Below are positions 7,595 to 14,563 of a stretch of 61,499 nucleotides of DNA, one piece after another. This stretch comes from a virus. Location of the stretch: IMG/VR virus record IMGVR_UViG_3300010885_033773, positions 1-61,499 of that record. One strand, 5' to 3'. The stretch's first letter is position 1, and every line of letters starts with the position of its first letter. The position numbers and the translations under genes were made by a program. The notes beneath the pieces are model-generated. The model was not told where the DNA came from. It ran no database searches and was given only the letters and a program-made list of their open reading frames with translations.

Positions 7595-8020
7595 TTATTC
7601 TGAAAGTTGACGCTCTGAGGGCGATGGTTCTAGCAGGTCACGCTGACGACGAGCCGCTCCCGTTGCCAAGCCAGCCTCGTTGGTTGCTTCGGGAGTGTTG
7701 GCGATAGATGCACGGGTGTGGGCTTCCGAGGCATCGGCGTGGAGGTCTGCAAGTTGCTGATAGCCCCTAGCCCCCTCAATGTCCCCCTCTGCGTGGCGTT
7801 GGTCTGCCGTGCGTTCGGCTTCCTGTGACTTCTGCCTATGAACATCTGAAAGGTGGCTGTGGTATTGCTGCTGTGGACTTGGAGAGCCACCTGCCCCCTG
7901 CGTGTACTGGTTTCCGTTGAAGGGGTGTCCGGGTTGCGCTCCGCTACCGGGACCGCCCTTAGCGATGGGGTAGTTGCTGGCTGACTTTAGAAGTTCACTG
8001 GTGTGGAAGCCTGATGTCAT
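7595..8020 (-). CDS. Tagged paralogue 2 (G-H-P-F-N-G-N-Q-Y-T family)
   Basis: 141 residues. The tag has an insert (K-G-G-P-G-S-G-A-Q) before P-G-H-P-F-N-G-N-Q-Y-T. The body is Ala, Gln and Glu-rich and should form long helices (roughly residues 55-130), with several H-A-x-A-S-E-A-H-like heptads. The start is AAGGACTAGTGAA-ATG. The body shows little similarity to those of the adjacent paralogues, so the tag appears to have been joined to different domains. Confidence 0.8.
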   Translation of the reverse strand: MTSGFHTSELLKSASNYPIAKGGPGSGAQPGHPFNGNQYTQGAGGSPSPQQQYHSHLSDVHRQKSQEAERTADQRHAEGDIEGARGYQQLADLHADASEAHTRASIANTPEATNEAGLATGAARRQRDLLEPSPSERQLSE

Positions 8021-8038
8021 TTCACTAGTCCTTACTTG

Positions 8039-8530
8039 TTAGATTTTGGCGGTAGCGGCAAGGGCATCAACGCTGGCTTGCGTTGCCAAATCAGTCAAGT
8101 GGTCAGAGTGACCCTGCTTTTGAGAAATGTATGCATCCTCGCCGTATTCGCTCTCACGCCGAGGCAACAAGGCAACAGCAGAAGCAGCGTGGTGTAATGC
8201 GGCAGCCTGTAAGTGAGCCTGAATAGCCTTATCTACTGCTTCGCCCTGACCACTCGCAACACCGTGCTTAGGGACCCGGTCGCCACCGAGGAGACGCTCT
8301 GCCATACGCTCGTGGTCACGAGCAAGTACACGGTGCGCTACATCACGCCCCTCTTTGTCATACCCCTCGGAAGGCTTACTCGCAACTTTGGTTGCTCTGA
8401 TGGAGATTTCACTTGCCATCTGCGTGTACTGATTTCCGTGGAAGGAGTGTCCGGGTAGGTCGCCTTTAGCAACGGGATGGTAGTTTGATGCCGATTTCAG
8501 CAACTCGTTGGTATGAAAGCCTGAAGTCAT
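8039..8530 (-). CDS. Tagged paralogue 1 (G-H-S-F-H-G-N-Q-Y-T family)
   Basis: 163 residues, the first and longest of the four. The tag reads M-T-S-G-F-H-T-N-E-L-L-K-S-A-S-N-Y, then A-K-G-D-L-P-G-H-S-F-H-G-N-Q-Y-T. The body is helical, Ala and His-rich (for example H-L-Q-A-A-A-L-H-H-A-A-S-A), probably a helical bundle. The ribosome binding site AAAGGA is 7 nt before the ATG. G-H-x-F-x-G-N-Q-Y/W motifs are seen in phage head-associated proteins (general recollection), so virion association is possible. Confidence 0.8.
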   Translation of the reverse strand: MTSGFHTNELLKSASNYHPVAKGDLPGHSFHGNQYTQMASEISIRATKVASKPSEGYDKEGRDVAHRVLARDHERMAERLLGGDRVPKHGVASGQGEAVDKAIQAHLQAAALHHAASAVALLPRRESEYGEDAYISQKQGHSDHLTDLATQASVDALAATAKI

Positions 8531-8577
8531 TGGAAAGTCCTTTCGGTGTTTATCTACCCCAAAGGCTACAACAGGAT

Positions 8578-8802
8578 TTACAAATCGGGGTTATTGGCGT
8601 GGTTTTCAGCAATCCCTTGTGCTAGTGCCTTGGTCATATAGCGAGGACTTGACCAACCGCAAGTACAAACAGGTTCGTACAAGGTGGTGTTCATCATGGT
8701 TGATTTGTATTCGTAAACCGAAACGCTGTGCTTGCCCTCGTTGTGAGGGGTGATTGCCTTTTTCTTTGGGGGCACTAAATGTTCCGTCGAAAGAGTTGCC
8801 AC
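8578..8802 (-). CDS. Small protein with C-x-C motif
   Basis: 74 residues from a GTG that overlaps the previous gene by 28 bp. A central V-C-T-C-G-W segment and several His could bind metal. The C-terminus A-L-A-Q-G-I-A-E-N-H resembles the end of small phage proteins that process W-x-S-P-x-Y-x-T-K repeats. No function can be assigned. The ribosome binding site is weak, so the start is uncertain. Confidence 0.5.
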   Translation of the reverse strand: MATLSTEHLVPPKKKAITPHNEGKHSVSVYEYKSTMMNTTLYEPVCTCGWSSPRYMTKALAQGIAENHANNPDL

Positions 8803-9077
8803 GACTTATTGTTATTTTCACCAACGGCAATAATCCACTGGTCGTAGCACATACGTCCGTTGCGGTATCCGTAACAAGCCCAGATAGAGCCAACAGCGAT
8901 TTCAGCAAGGTCGGGTAATTCGCAATCGTGAGGAGTGTAGATGAACTGACCGCTAGAGCGTTTAGGTTCTTCGTGTTGTGCTTGGGGCTGATGACCCAAA
9001 ATCCATTTGGAAATGTCTTTGTTGTTGGCGGGCCATTTCCCAAAATACTTGTTGTATGCGTCGTCGGACAAGGGCAT
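8775..9077 (-). CDS. Hypothetical protein
   Basis: 100 residues. The ATG is preceded by GGGAGG 5 nt upstream. There is a helical N-terminal half and a beta-like C-terminal half (G-S-I-W-A-C-Y-G-Y, W-I-I-A-V-G). I recognise no family. It overlaps the next gene and is tightly packed with its neighbours, as expected for an operon of small accessory phage genes. Confidence 0.6.
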   Translation of the reverse strand: MPLSDDAYNKYFGKWPANNKDISKWILGHQPQAQHEEPKRSSGQFIYTPHDCELPDLAEIAVGSIWACYGYRNGRMCYDQWIIAVGENNNKSWQLFRRNI

Positions 9078-9079
9078 AC

Positions 9080-9214
9080 CTACCTCCCCATTGCTTTGTG
9101 TGCCTCTCGCCGTTCAGCGTTTTTCTTGCGGAGAGAAGCACGGTTTACATCGTTCATACTAGAACTTAGTTGGTCTTGACGCAAGTGTTTTACTAAAATT
9201 TGTGCATAATTCAT
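9080..9214 (-). CDS. Very small basic protein
   Basis: 44 residues from the ATG at 9212-9214, which overlaps the TGA of the hydrolase gene upstream (ATGA). It is basic, with R-A-S-L-R-K-K-N-A-E-R-R-E-A-H-K near the C-terminus, and probably a single helix. The longer frame reaching 9325 is read through the hydrolase gene and is unlikely. Function is unknown. Confidence 0.5.
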   Translation of the reverse strand: MNYAQILVKHLRQDQLSSSMNDVNRASLRKKNAERREAHKAMGR

Positions 9215-9753
9215 TTGGAAATTCGTTTCTTTAGTTGGGTGGGGGTAACGCCGTAAATATCTGGCCAATTTTCCAGCATCCCAGCATAGCGCAAAGATTC
9301 GGCGGCAAGGGCAGAGCAAATCCAAGTTCCGTTACGACGAACAGACCAGAACCACACGGGTGTCAAGATGTCAACGGCAATACACACATCAGACAAAAGT
9401 CCGTAAGGCGCACCAACCTGTTCGTGGGCAAAAACCGCTACTTTTTCGGGGTCGCATTCGCTCGGTGGTGGCACAAGTAAGATTTCACTAGTCGTTGGGT
9501 ACAAATCCTCCATGCGTGAAAGAATTACGCCTTTCAGCGTGGCTTGGACAATCCACACATCGTCATGGCTAGAGCCGAGAGAGACAACGACAAAAGCGTG
9601 ATTGTATTCCCCGTCGCCAAACTTCCACTTTTCACCAACCTGAATAAGACGACCAAGAACGCCCGTTGTGCGTGAAAATCCAATGTATCCGGGCTTGATT
9701 TCACCGATAGCAGTGATTTTAGGAAGGTGTGAGGGGTCGCTCATGACCCCCAT
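9211..9753 (-). CDS. Papain-like cysteine hydrolase (YiiX/permuted NlpC-P60 type)
   Basis: 180 residues. The conserved elements of the circularly permuted NlpC/P60 fold can be seen in order. They are a G-Y-I-G-F-S-R-T-T-G-like start, the His in Y-N-H-A-F-V-V (near residue 52), an acid or amide in the I-V-Q-A-T-L-K-G-V strand, and the Cys nucleophile in T-W-I-C-S-A-L-A-A-E-S-L-R (near residue 148). Members cleave amide or ester bonds, often in peptidoglycan or lipids. It may take part in cell wall degradation, but it has no wall-binding domain and no signal peptide. GGGAG lies close to the first ATG. Confidence 0.75.
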   Translation of the reverse strand: MGVMSDPSHLPKITAIGEIKPGYIGFSRTTGVLGRLIQVGEKWKFGDGEYNHAFVVVSLGSSHDDVWIVQATLKGVILSRMEDLYPTTSEILLVPPPSECDPEKVAVFAHEQVGAPYGLLSDVCIAVDILTPVWFWSVRRNGTWICSALAAESLRYAGMLENWPDIYGVTPTQLKKRISK

Positions 9754-9754
9754 C

Positions 9755-10264
9755 CTACTCCCACGAATGTTTAGTTAGACCTAGTGCGTGGGCTTCCGCA
9801 GGGTTATCCTCTATCCAAGTGTTGTGGTGATTACAGACGAGGATAATGCCCGATACGTCCAGCAAATTCTCGTCAGTTCTACCAGCCCTTGCTCGGCTAA
9901 GTATTTCATGACCGTTCACCGCACCCCAACATTGAGTCGGTATCAGGTGTGAGACAGAACAGACCCATTTGTCTCGTGGGCCAAAATGGTTTTCCAGCAC
10001 TTCTTTGCGTTGCTTGTTGACTTCACGTCGCTTGTCGCTCACCTGTTTGAGTGGTGTTCGTTTTAGCGTGCTACCACGTTGAAACTTATTACTCTGCTTA
10101 TCACGCTGACGTGACTGAGAGTCATTTCGTTTTTGATTCTTCTTGCCGTTCTCGCATTCGTCGCAACGGATGGCGTATTTGCCAGAGCCGTCACGCCTCA
10201 TGGTGAAGTCAGATATTGGTTTGATTTCCCGACAAGCCCTACAACGCTTTACTTCGTCGGTCAC
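9755..10264 (-). CDS. HNH endonuclease with N-terminal zinc ribbon
   Basis: 169 residues from a GTG start; a TTG at 10288 is the alternative. An N-terminal ribbon (C-R-A-C and C-D-E-C, about 20 residues apart) precedes a long basic Lys/Arg linker. The C-terminal HNH core has G-H-E-I-L-S-R-A-R, then D-E-N-L-L, and I-I-L-V-C-N-H-H-N-T-W-I. The last His pair and Asn are the HNH signature. Such phage proteins act as homing nucleases or as packaging-associated nickases. No terminase is next to it here, so either role is open. Confidence 0.8.
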   Translation of the reverse strand: MTDEVKRCRACREIKPISDFTMRRDGSGKYAIRCDECENGKKNQKRNDSQSRQRDKQSNKFQRGSTLKRTPLKQVSDKRREVNKQRKEVLENHFGPRDKWVCSVSHLIPTQCWGAVNGHEILSRARAGRTDENLLDVSGIILVCNHHNTWIEDNPAEAHALGLTKHSWE

Positions 10265-10337
10265 GCCACTCGCCAATCGTGTAGGCAACGGAGAGCAATG
10301 CGAGCGAGGCTAAGTTCCCACCTATCCACGCCCACAT
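10239..10337 (-). CDS. Possible 32-residue membrane protein
   Basis: The frame from ATG 10335-10337 to TAG 10239-10241 encodes W-A-W-I-G-G-N, a hydrophobic stretch of about 16 residues, then G-E-W-R-D-R-R-S-K. That is one transmembrane helix with a basic cytoplasmic end. It overlaps the HNH gene start and has only a weak GGTGG ribosome site. The composition looks real, but the gene is unproven. Confidence 0.4.
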   Translation of the reverse strand: MWAWIGGNLASLALLSVAYTIGEWRDRRSKAL

Positions 10338-10351
10338 CACCACCCACCACA

Positions 10352-10903
10352 CTAGTAAGTGTTGTTGGCGTTTTCGATAGCGGTAGCCAGCGTGTTTGTG
10401 TCAACACTCCATTGGTCGACTGCCTTTTGGAAAGTGGTGATGTCGTTAGAGGACAGAGCGGCAATACCCGTTGAAGCAATCTGCTGTAAATCGCCTGCTG
10501 TGGCTTGAATAGCGGCGTTGACCGCCGTGTCGGGGCTGTTCGCCAAACCGTTGATTGTGTTAGCGTCCTGCGACAAAGTTGCAAAGTCCTGAACGGAGGC
10601 GTTGTAATCACCATTCGTCAAATCGGCTGTTGCTTGCGTGTAGTCGGTTTGCGTTTGGCTGATAATCGGCTGTGCGGTTGACTTCCATGTGTTCCACTGC
10701 TCAGAGAGGCTAATGGTCGTTGGGGTCGTGTCGCTGGTTGGGGTCGTGTTGCCACTACCACCAGATGCCCCAATCACCACGGTAATCAAGAGAACGAGAG
10801 CAACAAGCCCAATCGCAACCTTGGCGTTAGTGGTCAAACCGTTCCAGCCGGTTTTGGGTTTAATAGTTGGCGTTGTCTCAACGCTTGGTGTTTCATCCGT
10901 CAT
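10352..10903 (-). CDS. Single-pass membrane protein with extracytoplasmic helical domain
   Basis: 183 residues. A short Thr/Pro-rich N-terminus is followed by one strong transmembrane helix (residues ~28-46, V-A-I-G-L-V-A-L-V-L-L-I), a Gly/Ser/Thr/Pro linker, and a ~120-residue helical domain rich in Gln, Thr and Ala. AGGAG is 9 nt upstream of the ATG. The layout suggests a membrane-anchored extracytoplasmic protein, possibly for superinfection exclusion, but there is no family match. A TAAAGT box with palindrome lies 42 bp upstream, inside the end of the preceding gene. Confidence 0.75.
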   Translation of the reverse strand: MTDETPSVETTPTIKPKTGWNGLTTNAKVAIGLVALVLLITVVIGASGGSGNTTPTSDTTPTTISLSEQWNTWKSTAQPIISQTQTDYTQATADLTNGDYNASVQDFATLSQDANTINGLANSPDTAVNAAIQATAGDLQQIASTGIAALSSNDITTFQKAVDQWSVDTNTLATAIENANNTY

Positions 10904-10930
10904 GGTCTTTGCTCCTATTGGTTATGGTTT

Positions 10931-11443
10931 CTATGCCGATAGAGACTTTACCACAGTTGAGTGTGGTAGGGCGACTTTTTGTGCGCCTATTTCAAACGAG
11001 GCAGAACTAAGGATTTCGGTAGTTATCATTTCAGCACGCCGGTTGTATTCACGAACAAACTGCGAAGTGACCACCGACGCATCACCACTACGCAAAAACC
11101 ACCAGCCAAGCGAATCGCAGACCGCACGGGTCAAGCACGTCGTGTCGTCGTCGCTGAAACTTTTGCGCCCATCGTGTTCCATTTCACGTCGGACTTCCTG
11201 CCACGCTTCACCAGCCGTAATCGGAACAACTCCTGCGACTTGGGCACAGGCTTTACGGATTCCAGCAATGGTTGGAAACTTCTCGCTCGTCAAAATCCAA
11301 TTCTGCACCGCACGCATAACTATTTCACTATCCAAGTCCTGAAGCATGGCGTGGTACAACTCAATGGTTTCTGGCGTGGTTTGCCAGACGGGGAAAGCCG
11401 CCTTCAGCACGGCGCAGACTCTGGCTGTGTCTTTTCTATCCAT
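10931..11443 (-). CDS. Replicative helicase loader-like protein
   Basis: 170 residues. The N-terminal half (L-K-A-A-F-P-V-W, L-Y-H-A-M-L-Q-D-L-D, A-V-Q-N-W-I, F-P-T-I-A-G-I-R-K-A) matches the helical pattern of G39P-type helicase loaders and inhibitors, which bring the host or phage DnaB-type helicase to the origin. The ATG overlaps the TAA of the initiator gene (TAATG), which couples their translation. Initiator plus loader is a standard phage pair. The assignment rests on pattern and context, not a catalytic motif. Confidence 0.65.
   Translation of the reverse strand: MDRKDTARVCAVLKAAFPVWQTTPETIELYHAMLQDLDSEIVMRAVQNWILTSEKFPTIAGIRKACAQVAGVVPITAGEAWQEVRREMEHDGRKSFSDDDTTCLTRAVCDSLGWWFLRSGDASVVTSQFVREYNRRAEMITTEILSSASFEIGAQKVALPHSTVVKSLSA
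10945..10967 (-). promoter_or_regulatory. TAAAGT promoter with palindrome
   Basis: TAAAGT on the minus strand (10945-10950) directly abuts the inverted repeat ACCACA/TGTGGT (10950-10967). There is no good -35, so it may need an activator or be the operator of a weak promoter. It lies within the 3' end of the helicase-loader-like gene. Confidence 0.45.
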
Positions 11444-12273
11444 TACTCACCCCTCTGTAGAAATGCCTCAATGTCGGAATACGCACCGTTGGGTTTTGGC
11501 TGTCGGGATTCCACCACTGCCGTTCCGCCCTCTAGGTAGTCCTCGTAGCGCAAACCGTCGCCATAGAAAGTACCTGGGTGAAGTGTAAAACTTGCATCCT
11601 GCCCTTGCCGGATTTCAGCATAGGCAATTGTCGCACTCAGTAGGGTTTCTAACTTCACCCCACTCCGAAGCCTTGTAACCACTTTCTTGTAGGCAACTTG
11701 TTTGGCGATACGGCGTGGATAGATAGCCCACAGTTGCTCAAATTCGCTGGTGAAAGGTTTTGGCTCGGCGGCTTTTTTTCCATCGCCCCGTAGGGGTGAT
11801 GTAGAAGTATTGAAATCAGTTCTTGTTTCTATCAGTTCTTGTTTTACTTCAGTTCTTATTATAGGAGCAGGTTTGCCGTAAGCGGTTGACCCGTATGCGG
11901 TTGAACCGCTTACGGTTTTTGGAACTACGGTGATTTCACTATCGTCGGGGGAAACGCTCGGCTCATCGCCCAAGCAGATTTCGTGAACAACCCGTTCCAT
12001 TTCGCCAAACTTTCCACCATCGTCGTGGGTCTGCTCTTGCGTCAAGTAGCCGTAGTCCTCTAGTTCTTTGATGATTCGGTAGGTCTTGACCCGACCACAG
12101 TTGGGGCTGATTTTGACCAAGTGCTTGACGCTCACTCGCCAGTTGTCGGGCTTGGACAGCAAGTAGGCAAGCAAACCCCGTGCTTCCCACGACAATCGTT
12201 CGTCGGCAAGGGTGCGGTTGCTGATAACCGTAAAGTTCTTTCGCAGTTGTGATGGCGAGCGTCGGATGGACAC
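11443..12273 (-). CDS. Replication initiator (winged-helix, lambda O-like)
   Basis: 276 residues from a GTG with AGGAG 6 nt upstream. Residues ~1-90 form a winged helix (V-I-S-N-R-T-L-A-D, L-S-W-E-A-R-G-L-L-A-Y-L-L-S-K-P, then G-R-V-K-T-Y-R-I-I-K-E-L-E-D-Y-G-Y-L), as in RepA/DnaD-type initiators. A low-complexity linker with the repeat S-T-A-Y-G-S-T-A-Y-G follows. The C-terminal helical part (F-E-Q-L-W-A-I-Y-P-R-R) is typical of proteins that contact the helicase or its loader. The linker DNA contains iterons and AT-rich repeats (11816-11915), as in lambda O. It is coupled to the loader gene downstream. Confidence 0.8.
   Translation of the reverse strand: MSIRRSPSQLRKNFTVISNRTLADERLSWEARGLLAYLLSKPDNWRVSVKHLVKISPNCGRVKTYRIIKELEDYGYLTQEQTHDDGGKFGEMERVVHEICLGDEPSVSPDDSEITVVPKTVSGSTAYGSTAYGKPAPIIRTEVKQELIETRTDFNTSTSPLRGDGKKAAEPKPFTSEFEQLWAIYPRRIAKQVAYKKVVTRLRSGVKLETLLSATIAYAEIRQGQDASFTLHPGTFYGDGLRYEDYLEGGTAVVESRQPKPNGAYSDIEAFLQRGE
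11816..11915 (-). other. Candidate replication origin inside the initiator gene
   Basis: Three copies of a 12-mer are packed together: CCGTAAGCGGTT (11876-11887), CCGTATGCGGTT (11891-11902) and the inverse AACCGCTTACGG (11904-11915). Beside them are three AT-rich direct repeats of TCAGTTCTT(G/A)TT at 11816, 11832 and 11849, spaced 16-17 bp. Iterons next to an AT-rich unwinding region within the initiator gene is the classic phage and plasmid origin plan. The outer 12-mers could also form a hairpin followed by TTTTT on the plus strand. Confidence 0.6.
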
Positions 12274-12348
12274 TAAATGCTCCTCTCGTAAAGAGTAAGC
12301 ACTCTACACACTTTTGGTGAACGGTGCAGGATAGCCCTAAACGCCAAA

Positions 12349-12386
12349 ATCCCCCTTGGGTATGGCTAACCACACACAAGGGGGAT
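12349..12386 (-). terminator. Intrinsic terminator after the ATPase gene
   Basis: The arms ATCCCCCTTG and CAAGGGGGAT (10 bp) are followed on the minus strand by TTTT. It lies between the ATPase stop (12428) and the initiator start (12273). The rest of 12274-12427 has a short inverted repeat AGAGT/ACTCT near 12293-12306 and no clear promoter. Confidence 0.8.
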
Positions 12387-12427
12387 AAAATCGGCTCACG
12401 GGGCTTTTAGACCCCTCTGAGGGAACT

Positions 12428-13336
12428 TTAGGCTGGAACTTCCTCGTCGGAAGTTTCCTCAACCAGCGTGTCGGCACTCGCAACTAGGGCAAGGGCTTCG
12501 GCGTGGCGACCTTCGGTCATGGCGTTCACCTTTGGCAAACCAAGTCGTGCCCACTCTGCTCCAAGCGCACGGCGTTGGGCAGGGGTCAGTTTCTTGATTC
12601 GGTTGTCGATAGCGTCACGCTCGTTTTGTGTCAGCAACGGGTCACCTGCGGTAAGCCAAGTCAAGAAAATGTCGCTGGCTTCTTCGGCGGCGTTGGGCTG
12701 GAACGAACGGTCTGCGAGAGTGTCGCAACGGGTTTTGCTCGCAACGGCACGGTGCTGAATGTCCACGTCAAAAACCAACGTGAATTCGTATTCAATACCG
12801 TCACGCTGTTGGGGAGCCATACCGACCTTTTTGATTTCGGTCTTGCCCTTGTCGTTCTTTTCCATCGTGTATTCGGTCTTGGAACGCATGGTCACAATGA
12901 CGTGACCGTTAAAGGCGAGTAGCGCATCAACCATCGCCTGCTGGAGTGGTGTTCCCACGCCCCAAGCCATGTACTGATTGCCACCGAAGCGACCCTTAGC
13001 CTCGTCCACGATTTCAAGAACGCCACCTTTGCCCTGCCAAAAGTGAGTGAGGGAGTCAATCACGATTACGGCATAGCCTTCGGCTTCAGCGTTTTTGATA
13101 GCGTCAATCAGACGGTCAGGGTGATACGGCGGTGACATCGACAGGGTGTCGAAGTCAAACTTGTCGGCATACAACGACGCTGAACTGCGCTCGGTGTCGA
13201 TAAAGGCAATCTTGCCTCCGTCTGCCAACTTCTTAGCCCATAGCAACGACCAATAGGTCTTGCCTGCGCCGCTCGGCCCACAAAAGGCAACACGGGCTTT
13301 CGCCTGCGCCTTTGTGGCTTTGGTGAATAAGGACAT
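12428..13336 (-). CDS. RecA/Sak4-like recombination ATPase
   Basis: 302 residues. Walker A G-P-S-G-A-G-K-T is at 20-27, I-D-T-E-R-S follows at 46-51, and Walker B V-I-V-I-D-S is at 90-95. This is the compact RecA-like core of phage Sak4 single-strand annealing and recombination ATPases. The C-terminal ~70 residues are helical and acidic. The frame opens at 13402, but that start lies upstream of the -10 box (13389-13394). The ATG at 13334-13336 (M-S-L-F-T-K) is therefore the start. It is divergent from the Gam-like operon and ends at a strong terminator. Confidence 0.85.
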   Translation of the reverse strand: MSLFTKATKAQAKARVAFCGPSGAGKTYWSLLWAKKLADGGKIAFIDTERSSASLYADKFDFDTLSMSPPYHPDRLIDAIKNAEAEGYAVIVIDSLTHFWQGKGGVLEIVDEAKGRFGGNQYMAWGVGTPLQQAMVDALLAFNGHVIVTMRSKTEYTMEKNDKGKTEIKKVGMAPQQRDGIEYEFTLVFDVDIQHRAVASKTRCDTLADRSFQPNAAEEASDIFLTWLTAGDPLLTQNERDAIDNRIKKLTPAQRRALGAEWARLGLPKVNAMTEGRHAEALALVASADTLVEETSDEEVPA

Positions 13337-13388
13337 TTGGTTCTCTTTTCTAATCTGCTCTAACACATCGTCGGAGTCGTCACCTCGC

Positions 13389-13417
13389 AGTGTAGCCGCC
13401 AACTACACCGTCGTCAA
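13389..13417 (-). promoter_or_regulatory. ATPase gene promoter with palindrome
   Basis: On the minus strand, TTGACG (13412-13417) and TACACT (13389-13394) are 17 bp apart. The inverted repeat GTGTAG/CTACAC (13390-13408) covers the -10 box and part of the spacer and is a likely operator. Confidence 0.75.
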
Positions 13418-13457
13418 GTATGCCGTTTGCCCTTTGTTTGTAGGGCTTTTGGCGGTG

Positions 13458-13497
13458 ACTTGCTTTTGTCGCACCCATACTGTATGCTGGTTGAGTA
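13458..13497 (+). promoter_or_regulatory. Plus-strand promoter shared with the ncRNA
   Basis: GTGACT-17-TACTGT (or the shifted register TTGCTT-17-TATGCT). The ~40 bp from TGACTTGCTTTTGTC to TATGCTGGTT is repeated almost identically at 54.35 kb. It drives the two plus-strand genes and diverges from the ATPase promoter. Confidence 0.7.
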
Positions 13498-13524
13498 GCA
13501 GATAACAGACAAAAGGAAACCATT

Positions 13525-13734
13525 ATGGAATACGAATACGACCCCGACGTTGAGAACAAGGCGCAACGTGAAGACGCACTCATTTACGGCGATGAGCCAC
13601 GAGCAACTATCATCGTGAATCAAAACCCAAAAGGCTACGAGCGTCGTTACACCGTCGTCTTTGGTAGTGGTCGCTACCCATTTGACCGATTTGAGTCAGC
13701 CGTCAAGTACGCCAACGAACTTACCGTTCGTTAA
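13525..13734 (+). CDS. Small acidic protein, first gene of the plus-strand operon
   Basis: 69 residues with AAAAGGAAA 5 nt before the ATG. The N-terminus is acidic (E-Y-E-Y-D-P-D-V-E). The remainder could form a small beta-sheet and helix domain (T-I-I-V-N-Q-N, R-Y-T-V-V-F-G-S-G-R-Y-P-F). No family is recognised. Its position in front of the Gam-like gene, with its own strong promoter, suggests an early role in recombination or host takeover, which is inference. Confidence 0.7.
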   Translation: MEYEYDPDVENKAQREDALIYGDEPRATIIVNQNPKGYERRYTVVFGSGRYPFDRFESAVKYANELTVR

Positions 13735-13738
13735 AGAC

Positions 13739-13767
13739 TTGACAGCGTGACTAAACCACGCTAAAGT
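13739..13767 (+). promoter_or_regulatory. Second plus-strand promoter with palindromic spacer
   Basis: TTGACA (13739-13744), 17 bp, then TAAAGT (13762-13767). The spacer is exactly the inverted repeat GCGTG-ACTAAAC-CACGC, a likely operator. It starts transcription of the Gam-like gene. Confidence 0.75.
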
Positions 13768-13805
13768 TGTATCAACGAAGTTAACCGATTAAAGAAAGAG
13801 GCAAA

Positions 13806-14381
13806 ATGCCAAACGAAATGATGGAACAGTCGCTAGAGGATTTTCTGGCAACTATTGGACAGCCCGAAGGCTTTGACTACGGCAACGCCTTTGCTATTAA
13901 CAATGACGACGAGGCTCTTTGGGCTATGCGTCGGTTGGCACAGGCACAGCGTCGTATTGACGTGGTGAATGCACAGGCACAGGTCGAACTTGACCGTATC
14001 AACTCTTGGGTTGAGCAGAACACCGTCGCCAATGGTCAGACCGTTGAATACTTTGAGCGTATCTTGGGTGACTACCTTATGCGTGTTCGTGAGAACGACG
14101 CTGATGGTCGCAAGTCGCTGGACTTCCCCGACGGCAAGGTGACGAGCCGTGTCGTATCGCCAAAGGTTGAAGTTACCGACCTTGACGCATTCTTGACGTG
14201 GGCTGAAGCCAACGGTCACGGCGATTGGGTTCGCACCAAGCGTGAGGCAAACCTTGCGGTTATCAAGCAGGGTGTTGACTACGCCGAAGGCGCAGTTCTT
14301 GACCCGACTACTGGTGTCGCCATTGACGGTCTTGCGCCTGTTGAGGGCGGAATCAGCACAAGCGTAAAGGTGTCCGAGTAA
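13806..14381 (+). CDS. Gam-like host nuclease inhibitor
   Basis: 191 residues. The central coiled region (residues ~35-75: A-M-R-R-L-A-Q-A-Q-R-R-I-D-V-V-N-A-Q-A-Q), then Y-F-E-R-I-L-G-D-Y, and a beta part with D-F-P-D-G-K-V-T-S-R and V-T-D-L-D-A-F-L-T-W-A match the Mu Gam / host-nuclease inhibitor family. Those proteins bind double-stranded DNA ends and shield them from RecBCD or AddAB/AdnAB. It has its own promoter and ends at a cluster of hairpins. Protection of linear phage DNA beside the Sak4-like ATPase makes functional sense. Confidence 0.75.
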   Translation: MPNEMMEQSLEDFLATIGQPEGFDYGNAFAINNDDEALWAMRRLAQAQRRIDVVNAQAQVELDRINSWVEQNTVANGQTVEYFERILGDYLMRVRENDADGRKSLDFPDGKVTSRVVSPKVEVTDLDAFLTWAEANGHGDWVRTKREANLAVIKQGVDYAEGAVLDPTTGVAIDGLAPVEGGISTSVKVSE

Positions 14382-14393
14382 TTAAAATCGCTT

Positions 14394-14508
14394 CTAGTGG
14401 GGGTGGCTTCCTCTCCGCCCGCCACTCTCACTAGAGCAACTTCGTAGCACGGCACTGCGCTACGAAATAGAAATCCCCACCAGCCCTTATTTGGGTAGGT
14501 GGGGATTT
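14394..14508. terminator. Cluster of three hairpins, bidirectional terminator
   Basis: Three inverted repeats lie between the convergent Gam-like and holin-like genes. They are CTAGTG...GTGGC/GCCAC...CACTAG (14394-14434), TTCGTAGC/GCTACGAA (14441-14466), and AAATCCCCACC/GGTGGGGATTT (14471-14508). The last has A- and T-runs on the right sides for termination in both directions. Between 14509 and 14563 I see nothing more. Confidence 0.85.
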
Positions 14509-14563
14509 CGCCGTTCTAAGACGGCCACTGTGCGTGCCTATCGCAACGCCTGTGGTGATACTA

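Noticed and set aside
9755-10288. Terminase-linked HNH protein implying a nearby cos site
   Set aside because: No terminase or portal gene adjoins it and no cos-like sequence could be identified, so the packaging role was not claimed.
11876-11920. Intrinsic terminator on the plus strand (12-bp arms followed by TTTTT)
   Set aside because: No plus-strand gene lies upstream; the three related 12-mers with AT-rich neighbours fit an origin better, though a double role is possible.
12428-13402. Longer start for the ATPase at 13402
   Set aside because: The extra codons lie upstream of the -10 box at 13389-13394, so they would not be transcribed from the evident promoter; the core begins soon after the ATG at 13336.
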